Positions 29,011-37,757 of a stretch of 64,000 nucleotides of DNA are shown in pieces. Source of the stretch: an uncultured Phycisphaerales bacterium (GTDB lineage Bacteria; Planctomycetota; Phycisphaerae; Phycisphaerales; UBA1924); assembly GCA_937995595.1 (NCBI GenBank), contig CALKJW010000010.1, forward strand, positions 1 through 64,000, written 5' to 3'. Each line of letters begins with the position of its first letter. Position 1 is the first letter of the stretch. Made by a program: the position numbers and the translations under genes. The notes below the pieces were generated by a model, which saw only the letters and a list, made by a program, of their open reading frames with translations, was not told where the DNA came from and ran no database searches.

Positions 29011-29599
29011 GGGGATTCTCCTTCAATGCCTGTCGGTTCTCTTCGATGAGTGCGAGCGCTTCCAGCAACGGCCCCTGAAGGTCCGCCGGAAGCGCGCTCA
29101 CGTCTTCCGCGCCGATGACGTACTGGTCATGCCGGGTGCCCAGTGTGTGGGCGTGGTCGTGCTGAATCTGACCGTCGATGGTCGTTCGTTTCTGTTCGCG
29201 CCACGCGGGGTCATACCGGCGGAGCACCATCAGCGCCGCCCAGTTCATATCGCGCCGACTGATCCGTTCTTCAATCAGCGTGCCCGACTTCCTGTCGAAG
29301 CGCCGAACCACCTCTGGCGTGCGCGCCGAAGTGTGGAGCACTTGGACGAACTGCGCCAAGAACTCGCGTTCGGCTTGCTCCCATTCGTTACGCTTCGCGG
29401 GGTCACGCTTCAGCAGTTCTTCCAGCGTGCGCACTCGGGCCGGGCGTCCGTCGGATTGCGTTCGACCCTGCGCCAGCACCAGTTTGGCGCTGTCCGGGCC
29501 GTGCTGTCGGAGCGTGTACAGGATGACGGCCCATTCAGCGTCCGTGATCGGGCCGCGGCGCGGGGGAATGGGGTTTGAGGTGTCGGGAGTGATATCCAT
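28934..29599 (-). CDS. Putative terminase-small-subunit-like protein (weak)
   Basis: A 221-residue protein starting MDITPDTSN. The N-terminal part (ITDAEWAVILYTLRQHG...) looks like a helix-turn-helix, the middle is charged and helical (DPAKRNEWEQAEREFLAQFV) and NWAALMVLRRYDPAWREQKR recalls phage small terminase subunits. The likeness is weak and from memory only. If correct it would fit a phage satellite that redirects helper packaging. ATG 29599 is chosen for its AGG-type site; GTG 29614 adds five residues. Confidence 0.4.
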   Translation of the reverse strand: MDITPDTSNPIPPRRGPITDAEWAVILYTLRQHGPDSAKLVLAQGRTQSDGRPARVRTLEELLKRDPAKRNEWEQAEREFLAQFVQVLHTSARTPEVVRRFDRKSGTLIEERISRRDMNWAALMVLRRYDPAWREQKRTTIDGQIQHDHAHTLGTRHDQYVIGAEDVSALPADLQGPLLEALALIEENRQALKENPRVIIATERPRELPAAAEETGQGDAR

Positions 29600-29762
29600 A
29601 TATTTACCTAACACAATGGTCTAGGGATTCGGTTCGGATTGTGTGGGGATAGGGACCCCTCTTCAGAAAGTTCGGCGTTTTTTCGGGTATCCCCCTCCCC
29701 TTATCGGTCTGTCCGATAATGCCGACGATCCGAGAACCTTCGGGCCGTCTGAGAGGGTTCAG

Positions 29763-29784
29763 GTTGTGCCCCAGTTGTGCCCCA
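29763..29784 (-). repeat. Internal inverted copy of the arm-type repeat
   Basis: The reverse complement of this 22-bp stretch is the double TGGGGCACAAC motif found at both ends of the element. It lies in the non-coding gap 29600-30286. Confidence 0.55.
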
Positions 29785-29905
29785 TGCCGTCCGCCGGGCT
29801 GGGGCGCAGAGGGGCGAGCACCGTCCAGAATCGGGGCTGGTGCCACGCTGGGGCGGGTTCTATGGGACGGGCCGGGAACTCGGCACCTTCGACCCACTGA
29901 ACGCG

Positions 29906-30279
29906 GATCGGTGGGCATGACCGAGTGTGGGCTATCGGTCGTTATGTGTGCGGGCGAGGGGTTATGGGGCATCGCGGGCGTCTTCCGGCCCGTTTGCCCA
30001 GTGCTGAGGGTGGCCGTCGCCAGTCTCAACCGATCAGGTTCCGGTGATCGGTGGCCCGTCCGTCCCTTGTTTTCCAGGCCCAAACCAGTCTTACCAATCT
30101 CTCCAATCTGAATAGAGTGTTGGTAGGACAGAGAGTGTCGGCCCACCCCTCCCCGCGCCCCACACTCCCGGTCCTGTGACTTGTGCCTGTAGATCGGTGT
30201 GATTGGTGAGATTGGTTCCGCACCGGAAAACACCGTGCGGGACGAATGCCGTTCTCCCAAACCGATCTGGCTGATTGGT
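29906..30279. other. Candidate replication origin: GATYGGT iteron cluster
   Basis: Nine exact GAT(C/T)GGT heptamers on either strand: 29906, 30029 (reverse), 30046, 30093 (reverse), 30192, 30201, 30210, 30261 (reverse) and 30273, plus degenerate copies at 30084 and 30102. The non-coding gap 29600-30286 lies directly downstream of the primase-helicase gene, as in satellite rep-ori modules. A hairpin TATCGG-CCGATA is at 29702-29718. No gene is seen in the gap. Confidence 0.5.
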
Positions 30280-30286
30280 GCGCCCA

Positions 30287-32716
30287 TCAGAATGCCCCCT
30301 CCCCGCCGTAGTCGGGCAACTGCTCCGCCGGGGCGTCCCATGACGTGCCGTCGTCCCACTTGCCGGGGCAGTCGGGACGGCATTCGTCCCAGCGCTCGCG
30401 GGCCTCTGGCAAAGGCGGGATGACCCACCCGCGCGGGCGTTCGTTCTCGCGTTTGCCGAACCCCATGCCGGGGCGTTTGCTCCCCTTGCCGACGTGGTTC
30501 GATTGCGGCTTGCCCAGCAACGCGGCCAGAGCGTGGGGCGTGACACGCTCCCAGCCCCGCCGCTGATCGCGCGCCCACTGAATCAGCGCGTGACTGCTCA
30601 CCACCACCGATCCATCCGGCTGGTGGATGCCGCACGGGAACTCACCCAGCGCCAGCAGGTGGAACCACAACCCTTCGGCACCTTCCAGCCCATGCCGAAT
30701 CTGCTCGGCTAGTTCGTCGGTGTGCGGCTTGTCCCAGACGTTGAAGGCGGAGATGTCCCGATTCAGCAGCAGGTACAACAGCGCTTCACGTCCGCCGCTG
30801 TCCATCTGCTCCCGAATCGCCTTGAAGTATGGGATGTCCTTCGCGTGCTCGGGCGAGCATTCGTAGACGACGAATCGACGGTCCCCGTCTTCGACAGGAA
30901 CCACCCAGTCTTCGTTCGACGCCATGAAGAGGTGGACGTAGTTCGGCCCAGTCTCAGCATCGACGCCCTTCCCCTCAAACACCGTCACGCGCTCAGTGAT
31001 GAGAGACTTCAGCAACGAACGGTGTTTCTTATTCCCGGCGTAGAAGCATTCATCGGCGAACATCACGACGGCATCGCGCCGGTGGGCGTTGAAGTTTCCG
31101 ATGAGGTGCTTTTCGTCACCGACGTAGAGGTAGTGACGCCCGAAGAGACTTCCGAACTCTTCGATAGCGGTCCCCTTGCCGCAACCCTGAACGCCGCGCA
31201 GCACAATGGCGACTTGCCCCGGTTCGCCAGGATGCTGGACCACCCGTGACATCCAGTTCAGCAGGTATTCGTAGCGCGGGGCGTGTCCGCCGCACACGAC
31301 GTATCGAACGTGGTTCAGGTACAGGGAACAGTCACCGGGCCGCGCTTCGACGCCGAACCCGCGCCAGAGGTTGTACGCATTGGGCACGTCGCGTTCAGGC
31401 TCGAATACCACGCGGTCATACTGCCGGCGCTGCCCGTGACGTAGCCACCACTCGCCCAGCGGCATTTCCTGTGCGTTGCCGTTCTTGTCCTGTCCGACGA
31501 TGACTTTCCGATTCATGTATGAGTTTCGGAAGTCGTCGAAGGTTTGCTTCGTCACTCGGTAGCGGTTCAAGGCTTCGTCGTACACCTCTTCGATGACGCG
31601 CGTCTTCCCGCCGTAGTTGCGGATGACGGCGTGCCGTTCGTTCAGTTCCGCCAGTTCGGGCGCTATCGCGTGCTCCGCCGCGCGGTCCAGTTGCCGAAGC
31701 GCGTAACGAACGGCATCGCTGCCCTTGTCCGTGACGCTGGCCGCGATGATCCAGGTCGGATCGGTGATGATGCCGAAGATGACTTCGCGCGGCACGCCGC
31801 AGCGCGTCAGTTCGCACACCACGCCGAACAGCGCTTCGGAACGGCTGGGATACTTCGTCGGTTCGTCGGGATCGGTCCCGCGCGCGATGAGCACGCGGCA
31901 CCAGTTGGGCACCTTCCAGCGGTCCAGTTCGGCAAGGTCCGCCGTGCGGGGCGGATTCGTCGTGTCGAAGTCGGGCGCATCGGGGGCCTTCGCATTCGAC
32001 TGGGCTACCGCCTTCGGTGCCGGTGCCAGCGTTCGTAGCGTCTGCTCGAATGTGTCCGGGTCGATGAGGCGCGCCGCGTCGAACGGAACGATGACGCGCA
32101 CGGGCTGGGGTTCCAGCGGACGCCCCGCCGCCACCTTCTTTCGGTTCGGCCAGTTCAACAGCCCAGCGGGACGCCAGACGTGACAAACGTCTTTGCACAC
32201 CGGATCGGCCCCGGTGACTTCGGCCAGCATCACCGCGATTCGCTTCGACTGCTCGGGCGACGCGGGGCGACTGAAGAGGAACCGACACTGGACCGACGGC
32301 GCGGGGACGGCGCTTGATTCAATGACCATCGTCGGCGGGGCGGGGCAACGTTTGGCCCACTCACCGGCGCGGGGATCGTTCTTCGCGTCGAACTCCGCCA
32401 CGACGCCCACGACGGCGCGCACTTCGTCTTCCGAACCCTTCAGCCCCGGCTTCACGTCTTCATTCACGGCGTAGAAGCCGACGTAGACGTTCCGGTGCCG
32501 TTCCTCTGCCATGCTCAGCAGCGCATCGGCGAACGCATCGGGATCGGCGGGGTGGCCGTGAACCACGCGCGGGGTCAGCATCGACGTTCCGCACGGGTCT
32601 TCACCGAAGCCGGTGCCGATCATCTTCCCGCCGCTGGTGCCGAACAGACGCGCGATCAATCGCACGTCGTCACGAAGCGCCACGGCATCGAACTGGTGGG
32701 GGCCGCTGTCACTCAC
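30287..32716 (-). CDS. Primase-helicase replication protein
   Basis: An 809-residue protein. The N-terminal third has features of RepB-type or archaeo-eukaryotic primases (VVAEFDAKNDPR near residue 110, VQCRFLFSRPA, CHVWRPAGLLNWPN). The C-terminal half is a superfamily 3 helicase-like ATPase with Walker A GVQGCGKGTAIEEF near 509, Walker B-like VVMFADECF and sensor FMASNEDWVVP. It should initiate replication of the excised element. GTG at 32716 overlaps the stop of the HTH gene (GTGA); the longer frame upstream runs in antisense-like, Arg-rich sequence. The iteron cluster lies just downstream. Confidence 0.85.
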   Translation of the reverse strand: MSDSGPHQFDAVALRDDVRLIARLFGTSGGKMIGTGFGEDPCGTSMLTPRVVHGHPADPDAFADALLSMAEERHRNVYVGFYAVNEDVKPGLKGSEDEVRAVVGVVAEFDAKNDPRAGEWAKRCPAPPTMVIESSAVPAPSVQCRFLFSRPASPEQSKRIAVMLAEVTGADPVCKDVCHVWRPAGLLNWPNRKKVAAGRPLEPQPVRVIVPFDAARLIDPDTFEQTLRTLAPAPKAVAQSNAKAPDAPDFDTTNPPRTADLAELDRWKVPNWCRVLIARGTDPDEPTKYPSRSEALFGVVCELTRCGVPREVIFGIITDPTWIIAASVTDKGSDAVRYALRQLDRAAEHAIAPELAELNERHAVIRNYGGKTRVIEEVYDEALNRYRVTKQTFDDFRNSYMNRKVIVGQDKNGNAQEMPLGEWWLRHGQRRQYDRVVFEPERDVPNAYNLWRGFGVEARPGDCSLYLNHVRYVVCGGHAPRYEYLLNWMSRVVQHPGEPGQVAIVLRGVQGCGKGTAIEEFGSLFGRHYLYVGDEKHLIGNFNAHRRDAVVMFADECFYAGNKKHRSLLKSLITERVTVFEGKGVDAETGPNYVHLFMASNEDWVVPVEDGDRRFVVYECSPEHAKDIPYFKAIREQMDSGGREALLYLLLNRDISAFNVWDKPHTDELAEQIRHGLEGAEGLWFHLLALGEFPCGIHQPDGSVVVSSHALIQWARDQRRGWERVTPHALAALLGKPQSNHVGKGSKRPGMGFGKRENERPRGWVIPPLPEARERWDECRPDCPGKWDDGTSWDAPAEQLPDYGGEGAF

Positions 32717-32997
32717 GCCACCACCGAACCTTCCGCAGGTTGATCGGTGGTGCCCGTCGTCTGGGCGTTCAGGTACGCTTCCACGTCGCCCCAGCGGTAC
32801 ATGGGCCGTCCGCCCACGACGATGGAACGCGGGCCGACCTTGCGCCATGCCCAGTCATTCAGCGTGCCGACTTTTCGGTTCAGCATCGCGGCCAGTTGCT
32901 TGCGGGTCAGCATCGCCAGCGGGCCGCTGTGCGCGATCAGTTCGCGCACCTCTGCTACCAGCCGGTTGCGTTCGTCACTGTCTCTTCGATTCGCCAT
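32713..32997 (-). CDS. Helix-turn-helix protein, excisionase/AlpA-like
   Basis: A 94-residue protein with a central winged-helix/HTH segment (MLTRKQLAAMLNRKVGTLNDWAWR) followed by GGRPMYRWGDVEAYLN, the pattern of Xis/AlpA and helix_turn_helix_17 proteins. It may control excision, the operon promoter, or both. It is coupled to the primase-helicase by GTGA overlap and preceded by a near-consensus promoter at 33219-33246. Confidence 0.8.
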   Translation of the reverse strand: MANRRDSDERNRLVAEVRELIAHSGPLAMLTRKQLAAMLNRKVGTLNDWAWRKVGPRSIVVGGRPMYRWGDVEAYLNAQTTGTTDQPAEGSVVA

Positions 32998-33068
32998 GAT
33001 CCGTTGCCCTTTGCGGGCACCGGGTGCGCATCGTCACGGTGAGAACGTCAGCACCGAAGAATGACAAC

Positions 33069-33104
33069 GCGGCCCCCGGTGCTCTGAAGCACCGATTGGC
33101 CGCG
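33069..33104. promoter_or_regulatory. Hairpin in the leader of the replication operon
   Basis: CGGTGCT-CTGA-AGCACCG, flanked by outer pairs GCGGCC/GGCCGC, lies between the promoter at 33219 and the HTH gene. It has no T-run, so an attenuator, operator or mRNA structure is possible. Confidence 0.4.
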
Positions 33105-33218
33105 TGGGTGGCCCGAACTGCCGGTGAAGGCGGGGCACGTCTTTCGCGTTCTGGGCGTCCCTCCCAACACTGTGGGGACACCCGCCGAGTGAAAAAACTG
33201 TCCAAGGTTCTACGTCGG

Positions 33219-33246
33219 AATATAGCAGAAGGTTCGGTCGTGTCAA
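33219..33246 (-). promoter_or_regulatory. Near-consensus promoter of the HTH/primase operon
   Basis: Minus strand TTGACA (33241-33246) and TATATT (33219-33224), 16 bp apart. The closest match to the sigma70 consensus in the element, overlapping the 3' end of the preceding gene and driving the HTH and primase-helicase genes about 220 bp downstream. Confidence 0.75.
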
Positions 33247-33557
33247 CCTTTCTTCCGCTTCACCACGATACCTTCGGGAATATCCACGTTATCTTCCATC
33301 CGTTTTCGGACCCACTTCGACAGTTCCCGATACCACGTCGGGCGCTGAGCGTGCCGGATCAATCGTGCGCCGCCTTCCATCGTGCCCAGCGTCGCCAGCA
33401 ACGCGGGCAGGTTGGCCCCAGCGTCGATGGTGACGATCCAGCGGCCCCCGGCTTCGTCGGTGTGCTCGAATCCCGCCCCGGCGTCCGGGCCGTAGTCCAG
33501 ACGCGACAGCGCCGCCTCTGTCGTCCGCTGGCGCGGCGTCTTCCGTCCTGCTCTCAC
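33243..33557 (-). CDS. Small basic protein of unknown function in element
   Basis: A 104-residue protein, very basic at both ends (MRAGRKTPRQRTTEAA and KRKKG), with a middle AGGRWIVTIDAGANLPALLATLGTM. Its start overlaps the integrase stop by 4 bp, so it is probably co-expressed with the integrase. No known motif; the charge suggests nucleic-acid binding. Confidence 0.5.
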   Translation of the reverse strand: MRAGRKTPRQRTTEAALSRLDYGPDAGAGFEHTDEAGGRWIVTIDAGANLPALLATLGTMEGGARLIRHAQRPTWYRELSKWVRKRMEDNVDIPEGIVVKRKKG

Positions 33558-34888
33558 TGGGCACCCCCGAACGCCGCTGCCGTGCGCTCCAGAGACTTGC
33601 GCACCGTCTGTTCCCCGGTCAGGTTCAGGTAGATAGAGGTGGTCGCCACGTTCGCGTGGCCCAACTGCTCCCGCACTTCGGAGATATCCGCGCCGTTGGC
33701 AATCATCGCGCTGCCCAGCGTGCGGCGCATGTCGTGGATGGTGACGGCATCCTTCGGCAACTTGGCGAGCGCCAGCACGGCACGGTGAACCGCCTTCGGT
33801 TCGGTCATGGGCCGGTTCGATTCCTTGCCGCGTCCGGGGAAGACGAAGACGGGGTGGCGCTCCGGGTCAGCGTGGCGGCGCTTCAGCATGGCGAGCGCCG
33901 CGCCGGTCACGGGCACGGTGAAGTCAGCGGCGTTCGTGGTGTTCCCCGTCTTGAACTCGCCAGCGGGAACCGTGATGGTGCCCTTCGACAGGTCAACCCA
34001 CGCCCACCGAAGGCCCAGCCCGTTGGACCGGCGCAAGCCGACGAACTGATTCAGAATGAGGAAGTCAGCCGACGTTCGGCGCACCCGCATTCGGTACGGA
34101 TCATCGGGAATCTTGCCGGGGCGTCCGCCGCCGGTGGCGTATGTCTCACACGCGGCGCGGTAGGCCCGTGCCTGTTCGACGGTCAGTTTGTTCTTCCGGC
34201 GGCGCTCACACTTGAACTTTCGGGTAGCGCGAACCGGATTGACCCCGCCGCCGCGCAGCGCAACCCATTCGGCGAACATGGTGCCCAGCATGGCCCGCAG
34301 TCGGTTCGCTTCGACCCCGCCCGCGCCGTGCTTCGGCTTCGACTTCGCGGCATCCTCCCAGCCCGTCACCACCTCTTCCATCCGAGCGCGCACCCACTGG
34401 GCGTCGATGGATTCCAGCGCGATAGCCGCATGGCGTTCCTTCAGGTGGCGCTTCCAGAGCGCTTCGTAGTTCTTCCGCGTGCGGGCGCGCATTCCGGGAC
34501 GGTTCGCCAGCATCCAATCGTGGGCCTCACCCAGCGTCATGCCTTCGGCACTCTTCCGGGTGGGATCGTCGCCCCGTTCGATACGGCCCAACAGGTTGCG
34601 GGCCGATTCCTTCGCATCGGGAAGGGACATCACGCCCACTTCCCCGATAGTCACCTTCCACGCCCGGCCCGGCTTGCCGGGCTGTCCGGGGGCACGCTTG
34701 CGCACGACGTACCGGCCACCAGCGGGCGACATTCGCACCACCAGCCCCGGAACGTCTTTGACGTGGTAGTCACGACGCCCAGCGCGCGGGCGGGGGAGCG
34801 CCAGCACGTCGGCGTCTTCGGTCAGCGGGCGTTCGTGCTTCGGCTTGCTGCCTGAACGGGCATGGTCGATGGTGGGTTGGGTGTTCAT
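33554..34888 (-). CDS. int: Tyrosine site-specific integrase
   Basis: A 444-residue tyrosine recombinase. Visible are an arm-binding-like N-terminal region, a SAM-like core-binding domain (TLGEAHDWMLANRPGMRARTRKNYEALW) and the catalytic domain with Arg in GLRRSNG (about 283), HDMRR (about 383), the second His in LGHANV and the nucleophile Tyr in SIYLNL (about 418). It should integrate and excise the element at tRNA-Lys. Start ATG 34888 lies inside the right arm-type repeat, so integrase binding could repress its own gene; the upstream in-frame ATG at 34909 would lie in the repeat itself. Confidence 0.93.
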   Translation of the reverse strand: MNTQPTIDHARSGSKPKHERPLTEDADVLALPRPRAGRRDYHVKDVPGLVVRMSPAGGRYVVRKRAPGQPGKPGRAWKVTIGEVGVMSLPDAKESARNLLGRIERGDDPTRKSAEGMTLGEAHDWMLANRPGMRARTRKNYEALWKRHLKERHAAIALESIDAQWVRARMEEVVTGWEDAAKSKPKHGAGGVEANRLRAMLGTMFAEWVALRGGGVNPVRATRKFKCERRRKNKLTVEQARAYRAACETYATGGGRPGKIPDDPYRMRVRRTSADFLILNQFVGLRRSNGLGLRWAWVDLSKGTITVPAGEFKTGNTTNAADFTVPVTGAALAMLKRRHADPERHPVFVFPGRGKESNRPMTEPKAVHRAVLALAKLPKDAVTIHDMRRTLGSAMIANGADISEVREQLGHANVATTSIYLNLTGEQTVRKSLERTAAAFGGAQ

Positions 34889-34913
34889 GGTGGGGCACAA
34901 CTGGGGCACAAAC
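34887..34913 (+). repeat. Putative integrase arm site, right copy
   Basis: Twenty-seven bp identical to 24115-24141, covering the integrase start codon, 139 bp from the right attachment core. Outside it an inverted pair CTCACGTCAC (34913-34922) / GTGACGTGAG (35018-35027) spans the gap to the core. Confidence 0.6.
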
Positions 34914-35052
34914 TCACGTCACGCGGCGTTCCATGACCTACGGATTAGTCACGGCCACTGTTCAAGTATCGCTTGAAAACAGCGGGAAAACGAGGTGTTT
35001 TCGTGAGATATCCGAAGGTGACGTGAGGTGCCGTTACGTTTATGCCGCCCGG

Positions 35053-35097
35053 CTCTTAATCAGCGGGTCGAAGGTTCGAGTCCTTCGGGGGGCACTT
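35053..35097 (+). other. Right attachment site (attR), partial tRNA-Lys copy
   Basis: An exact 45-bp copy of the anticodon loop to 3' end of tRNA-Lys. There is no matching 5' half before it, so it is not a functional tRNA. It marks the chromosome border of the element. Confidence 0.92.
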
Positions 35098-35199
35098 TGA
35101 GAGTCTCGCCCGTGTTTTGCGGGCCCTTTGGGCGAGTCGGTTTCACAGGCTCGCCGCGATCGTTCTTGGGGTCGTGGGCGTCCTGCTACGCTCAGCCCG

Positions 35200-37560
35200 A
35201 TGCCCGCCGAGCGGCTGATCTCGCTCTCCGTATTCGAGTGGTCCGTCCGCGCGGCGGGGGCGCGGGCGGTATCGCTGCCGCGCGAGTTCGACACCGGGGC
35301 GTTCCGCGATGCGCTCGCCCGCGGCGTGCCCGCGCGCGTGCCGGGGTGCGTGCACCAGGCGCTGGTCGACGCCGGGCTGATTGAACCGCCCGACCGCGGC
35401 GACGCCGAACTGCGCCTGCAGTGGGTCGGCCAGGCGGCGTGGGAGTACCGCTGCCGCTTTGCGTGCAGCGCGGGGCAACTGGCCGCGAGCGAGCGCGACC
35501 ATCTCGAACTGGTGATCGACGGGCTGGACACCGTGTGCACGCTGGACCTCAACGGCGTGCCGATCGGCGAGGGCGCGAGTGTCCACTTCCCGCACCGGTT
35601 CGACGTGCGCAGCGCGCTGCGCGCAGGGGCGAACGAACTGGTGATCCGCTTTGCGCCGCCGCTGGCGCACGTCCGCGCGGAGGAAGCGCGGCTCGGCCCG
35701 CGGCCGTACAACGGCGACGAGACGACGGAAGGCATGGGCCCGTGGGAGCCGTTCGTCTTTGCGCGCAAGGCCGCGTGCAACTTCGGGTGGGACTGGGGCC
35801 CGCGCGTCGCGACGGTGGGCATCGCCGGCGGCGTGACGGTCGAGCGGTGGCGCGGCGCGCGGGTGGCGCACGTCCGTCCGCTGGTGGTGCGAGCCGGTGC
35901 GCAGCGGGCCGAGGTGCGCGTGCACGTCGACGCGGCGGTCGATCCGCGGGACGCCGCGCCGCTGCGGGCTGGCGTCACGCTGCACGATCCGCGCGGCGGC
36001 GTGGTGGCGCGGGGCGAGTGTGAACTGCGCACCGATGCGCAGCGCGGCGGTGCGACGGGCATCGTCGAACTGGCCATCGACTCGCCGCGGCTGTGGTGGC
36101 CGCGGGGCTACGGGCCGCAGGACGCCGACGATGAGCGGCCGCGCTACGGCGTGCGCGTGATGCTGCGCGACGACGCCGCGCACCTCGACGAGTGGCACGG
36201 GCGGATCGGCCTGCGCACGGTGGAACTCGACACCTCGCGCGACGGCTGGGGCGGCGCCATGACGCTGCGCGTGAACGGGCGGGCGGTCTTCTGCATGGGC
36301 GCGAACTGGATCCCCGAGGGCCTCTACGCGGGGTACGCCCAGGAGGCGACGATCCGCCGGCGCGTTCGCGACGCGGCGGAGATGAACGCCAACATGCTGC
36401 GCGTGTGGGGCGGCGGGGTGTACGAGCCGGCGTGCTTCTACGACGAGTGCGACAAGCGCGGCGTCATGGTCTGGCAGGATTTCATGTTCGCCTGCGGGAT
36501 GTACCCGGAAGAGCCGCCGTATCGAGAGTTGGTGCAGCGCGAGGCGCGGCACCAGGTGGCGCGGCTGAGCGCGCACCCGAGCGTGGTGCTGTGGTGCGGC
36601 GGGAACGAGAACTTCTGGGGTCACGACGCGTGGGGCTGGCGCGAGCGGCTCAAGCCCGGCCAGACGTGGGGCCGCGGCTACTGGCTGGAGTTGCTGCCGC
36701 GGGTGTGCGCGGAGGTCGATCCGACGCGCCCGTACTGGCCGAACAGCCCGTGGTCGGGGTTCGACGAGCGCGGTGCGCAACGCGACGTGCTCGACGCCGA
36801 TCACGGCGACCGTCACACGTGGGAGGTCGATGCGTGGAAAGAAGGGTTCCGCGCGCCGACGGCGTCGGGGGTTCCGAGGTTCTGCTCGGAGTTCGGGCAG
36901 CAGAGCCCTTCGTGCATCCAGACGCTGCGCGAGCAGGGTGTGATCGACCAGACGCACAGCGGCTCTCACCAGAAGGTCGGTGGCACGATCGGCGAACTGG
37001 CGCGCCGCCAGCGCGGGCCGGGTGGCGATGCGCGGTGGTACGGCTCGCGCGGCCTCGGATTGCCGCCCGGGGGCGAAGAGTTTGCGGCGTGGCTCGAACG
37101 TGCGCAGGCGTTTCAGGCCGCGGCGGTCGCGCGCGGCATCGAGTGGCACCGCGCCAACCGGCCGCGATGCGGGGGCGTGCTGTTCTGGCAGTTCAACGAC
37201 TGCTGGGCGGGGCACTCGTGGTCGGCGGTCGATGCGGCGGGTCGGCGCAAGCCGCTGTGGGAGGCGGCGCGGCGGGCGATGTCGGCCCGCGTGCTGTCGA
37301 TTCACGCGGTCGGCGGCATGCCGTGGCTGTGTGCGATCAACGACACCGACGAGGCGTGGGAGGGGGAGGTTGTGGCGCAGCGCACCGGCCCGAGCGGCGA
37401 GGTTCTGGGCTCGTGGCGCGCGCGCGTGCGCATCGGGCCGCGCTGCGCGGGGCCGATCGCCGACCTGCGGGCGCATCTGGGCGGGGCGGGTGCGAGCAGA
37501 GAGACCTTGCGTGCGTGGTCGGTCGACGGCGCGTTCGTGCAGGCCGAGCGGAGGGAATGA
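35200..37560 (+). CDS. GH2 beta-mannosidase-like glycoside hydrolase
   Basis: A 786-residue glycoside hydrolase family 2 enzyme. The sugar-binding domain contains LVIDGLDTVCTLDLNGVPIG and FARKAACNFGWDWGPR, and the TIM barrel has the acid/base motif WCGGNENFWG (Glu near 468) and the nucleophile motif CSEFGQQS (Glu near 563). The pattern fits beta-mannosidase rather than beta-galactosidase. No signal peptide is visible, so it is probably cytoplasmic and acts on imported oligosaccharides. It converges on a sugar ABC transporter, suggesting shared substrates. Start ATG 35200 is inferred from the family; it is the first chromosomal gene beyond the element. Confidence 0.88.
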   Translation: MPAERLISLSVFEWSVRAAGARAVSLPREFDTGAFRDALARGVPARVPGCVHQALVDAGLIEPPDRGDAELRLQWVGQAAWEYRCRFACSAGQLAASERDHLELVIDGLDTVCTLDLNGVPIGEGASVHFPHRFDVRSALRAGANELVIRFAPPLAHVRAEEARLGPRPYNGDETTEGMGPWEPFVFARKAACNFGWDWGPRVATVGIAGGVTVERWRGARVAHVRPLVVRAGAQRAEVRVHVDAAVDPRDAAPLRAGVTLHDPRGGVVARGECELRTDAQRGGATGIVELAIDSPRLWWPRGYGPQDADDERPRYGVRVMLRDDAAHLDEWHGRIGLRTVELDTSRDGWGGAMTLRVNGRAVFCMGANWIPEGLYAGYAQEATIRRRVRDAAEMNANMLRVWGGGVYEPACFYDECDKRGVMVWQDFMFACGMYPEEPPYRELVQREARHQVARLSAHPSVVLWCGGNENFWGHDAWGWRERLKPGQTWGRGYWLELLPRVCAEVDPTRPYWPNSPWSGFDERGAQRDVLDADHGDRHTWEVDAWKEGFRAPTASGVPRFCSEFGQQSPSCIQTLREQGVIDQTHSGSHQKVGGTIGELARRQRGPGGDARWYGSRGLGLPPGGEEFAAWLERAQAFQAAAVARGIEWHRANRPRCGGVLFWQFNDCWAGHSWSAVDAAGRRKPLWEAARRAMSARVLSIHAVGGMPWLCAINDTDEAWEGEVVAQRTGPSGEVLGSWRARVRIGPRCAGPIADLRAHLGGAGASRETLRAWSVDGAFVQAERRE

Positions 37561-37597
37561 TGGAGTACAAAGTCCTGATGTCCTGAGTGCTTCCTGC

Positions 37598-37627
37598 CTT
37601 TGCAGCCTGCTTCGCAGGCTGGCAAAG
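37598..37627. terminator. Hairpin between convergent genes
   Basis: CTTTGC..GCCTGC-TTC-GCAGGC..GCAAAG forms a long imperfect stem midway between the converging GH2 and permease genes. There is no long T-run, so terminator action is likely but not certain. Confidence 0.45.
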
Positions 37628-37757
37628 CGGATGGCACGGGGACGTAGGGCGTGTGTGGGTGATGCAGGAAAGGTCCGGAACCCGAGCCCCGCGAACCGTA
37701 CCCCGAGCGGCTCAGGTGTGGTGATCCAGAGTCCGTCGCAGGCCATCTGCCATCGCC

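Noticed and set aside
29604-30635. A 343-codon minus-strand frame over the gap left of the primase gene
   Set aside because: It overlaps the primase C-terminus and the repeat cluster, is low-complexity and has no motif or site.
35053-35097. A second tRNA-Lys gene
   Set aside because: Only the 3' part from the anticodon loop is present; no D-arm or acceptor 5' strand precedes it.
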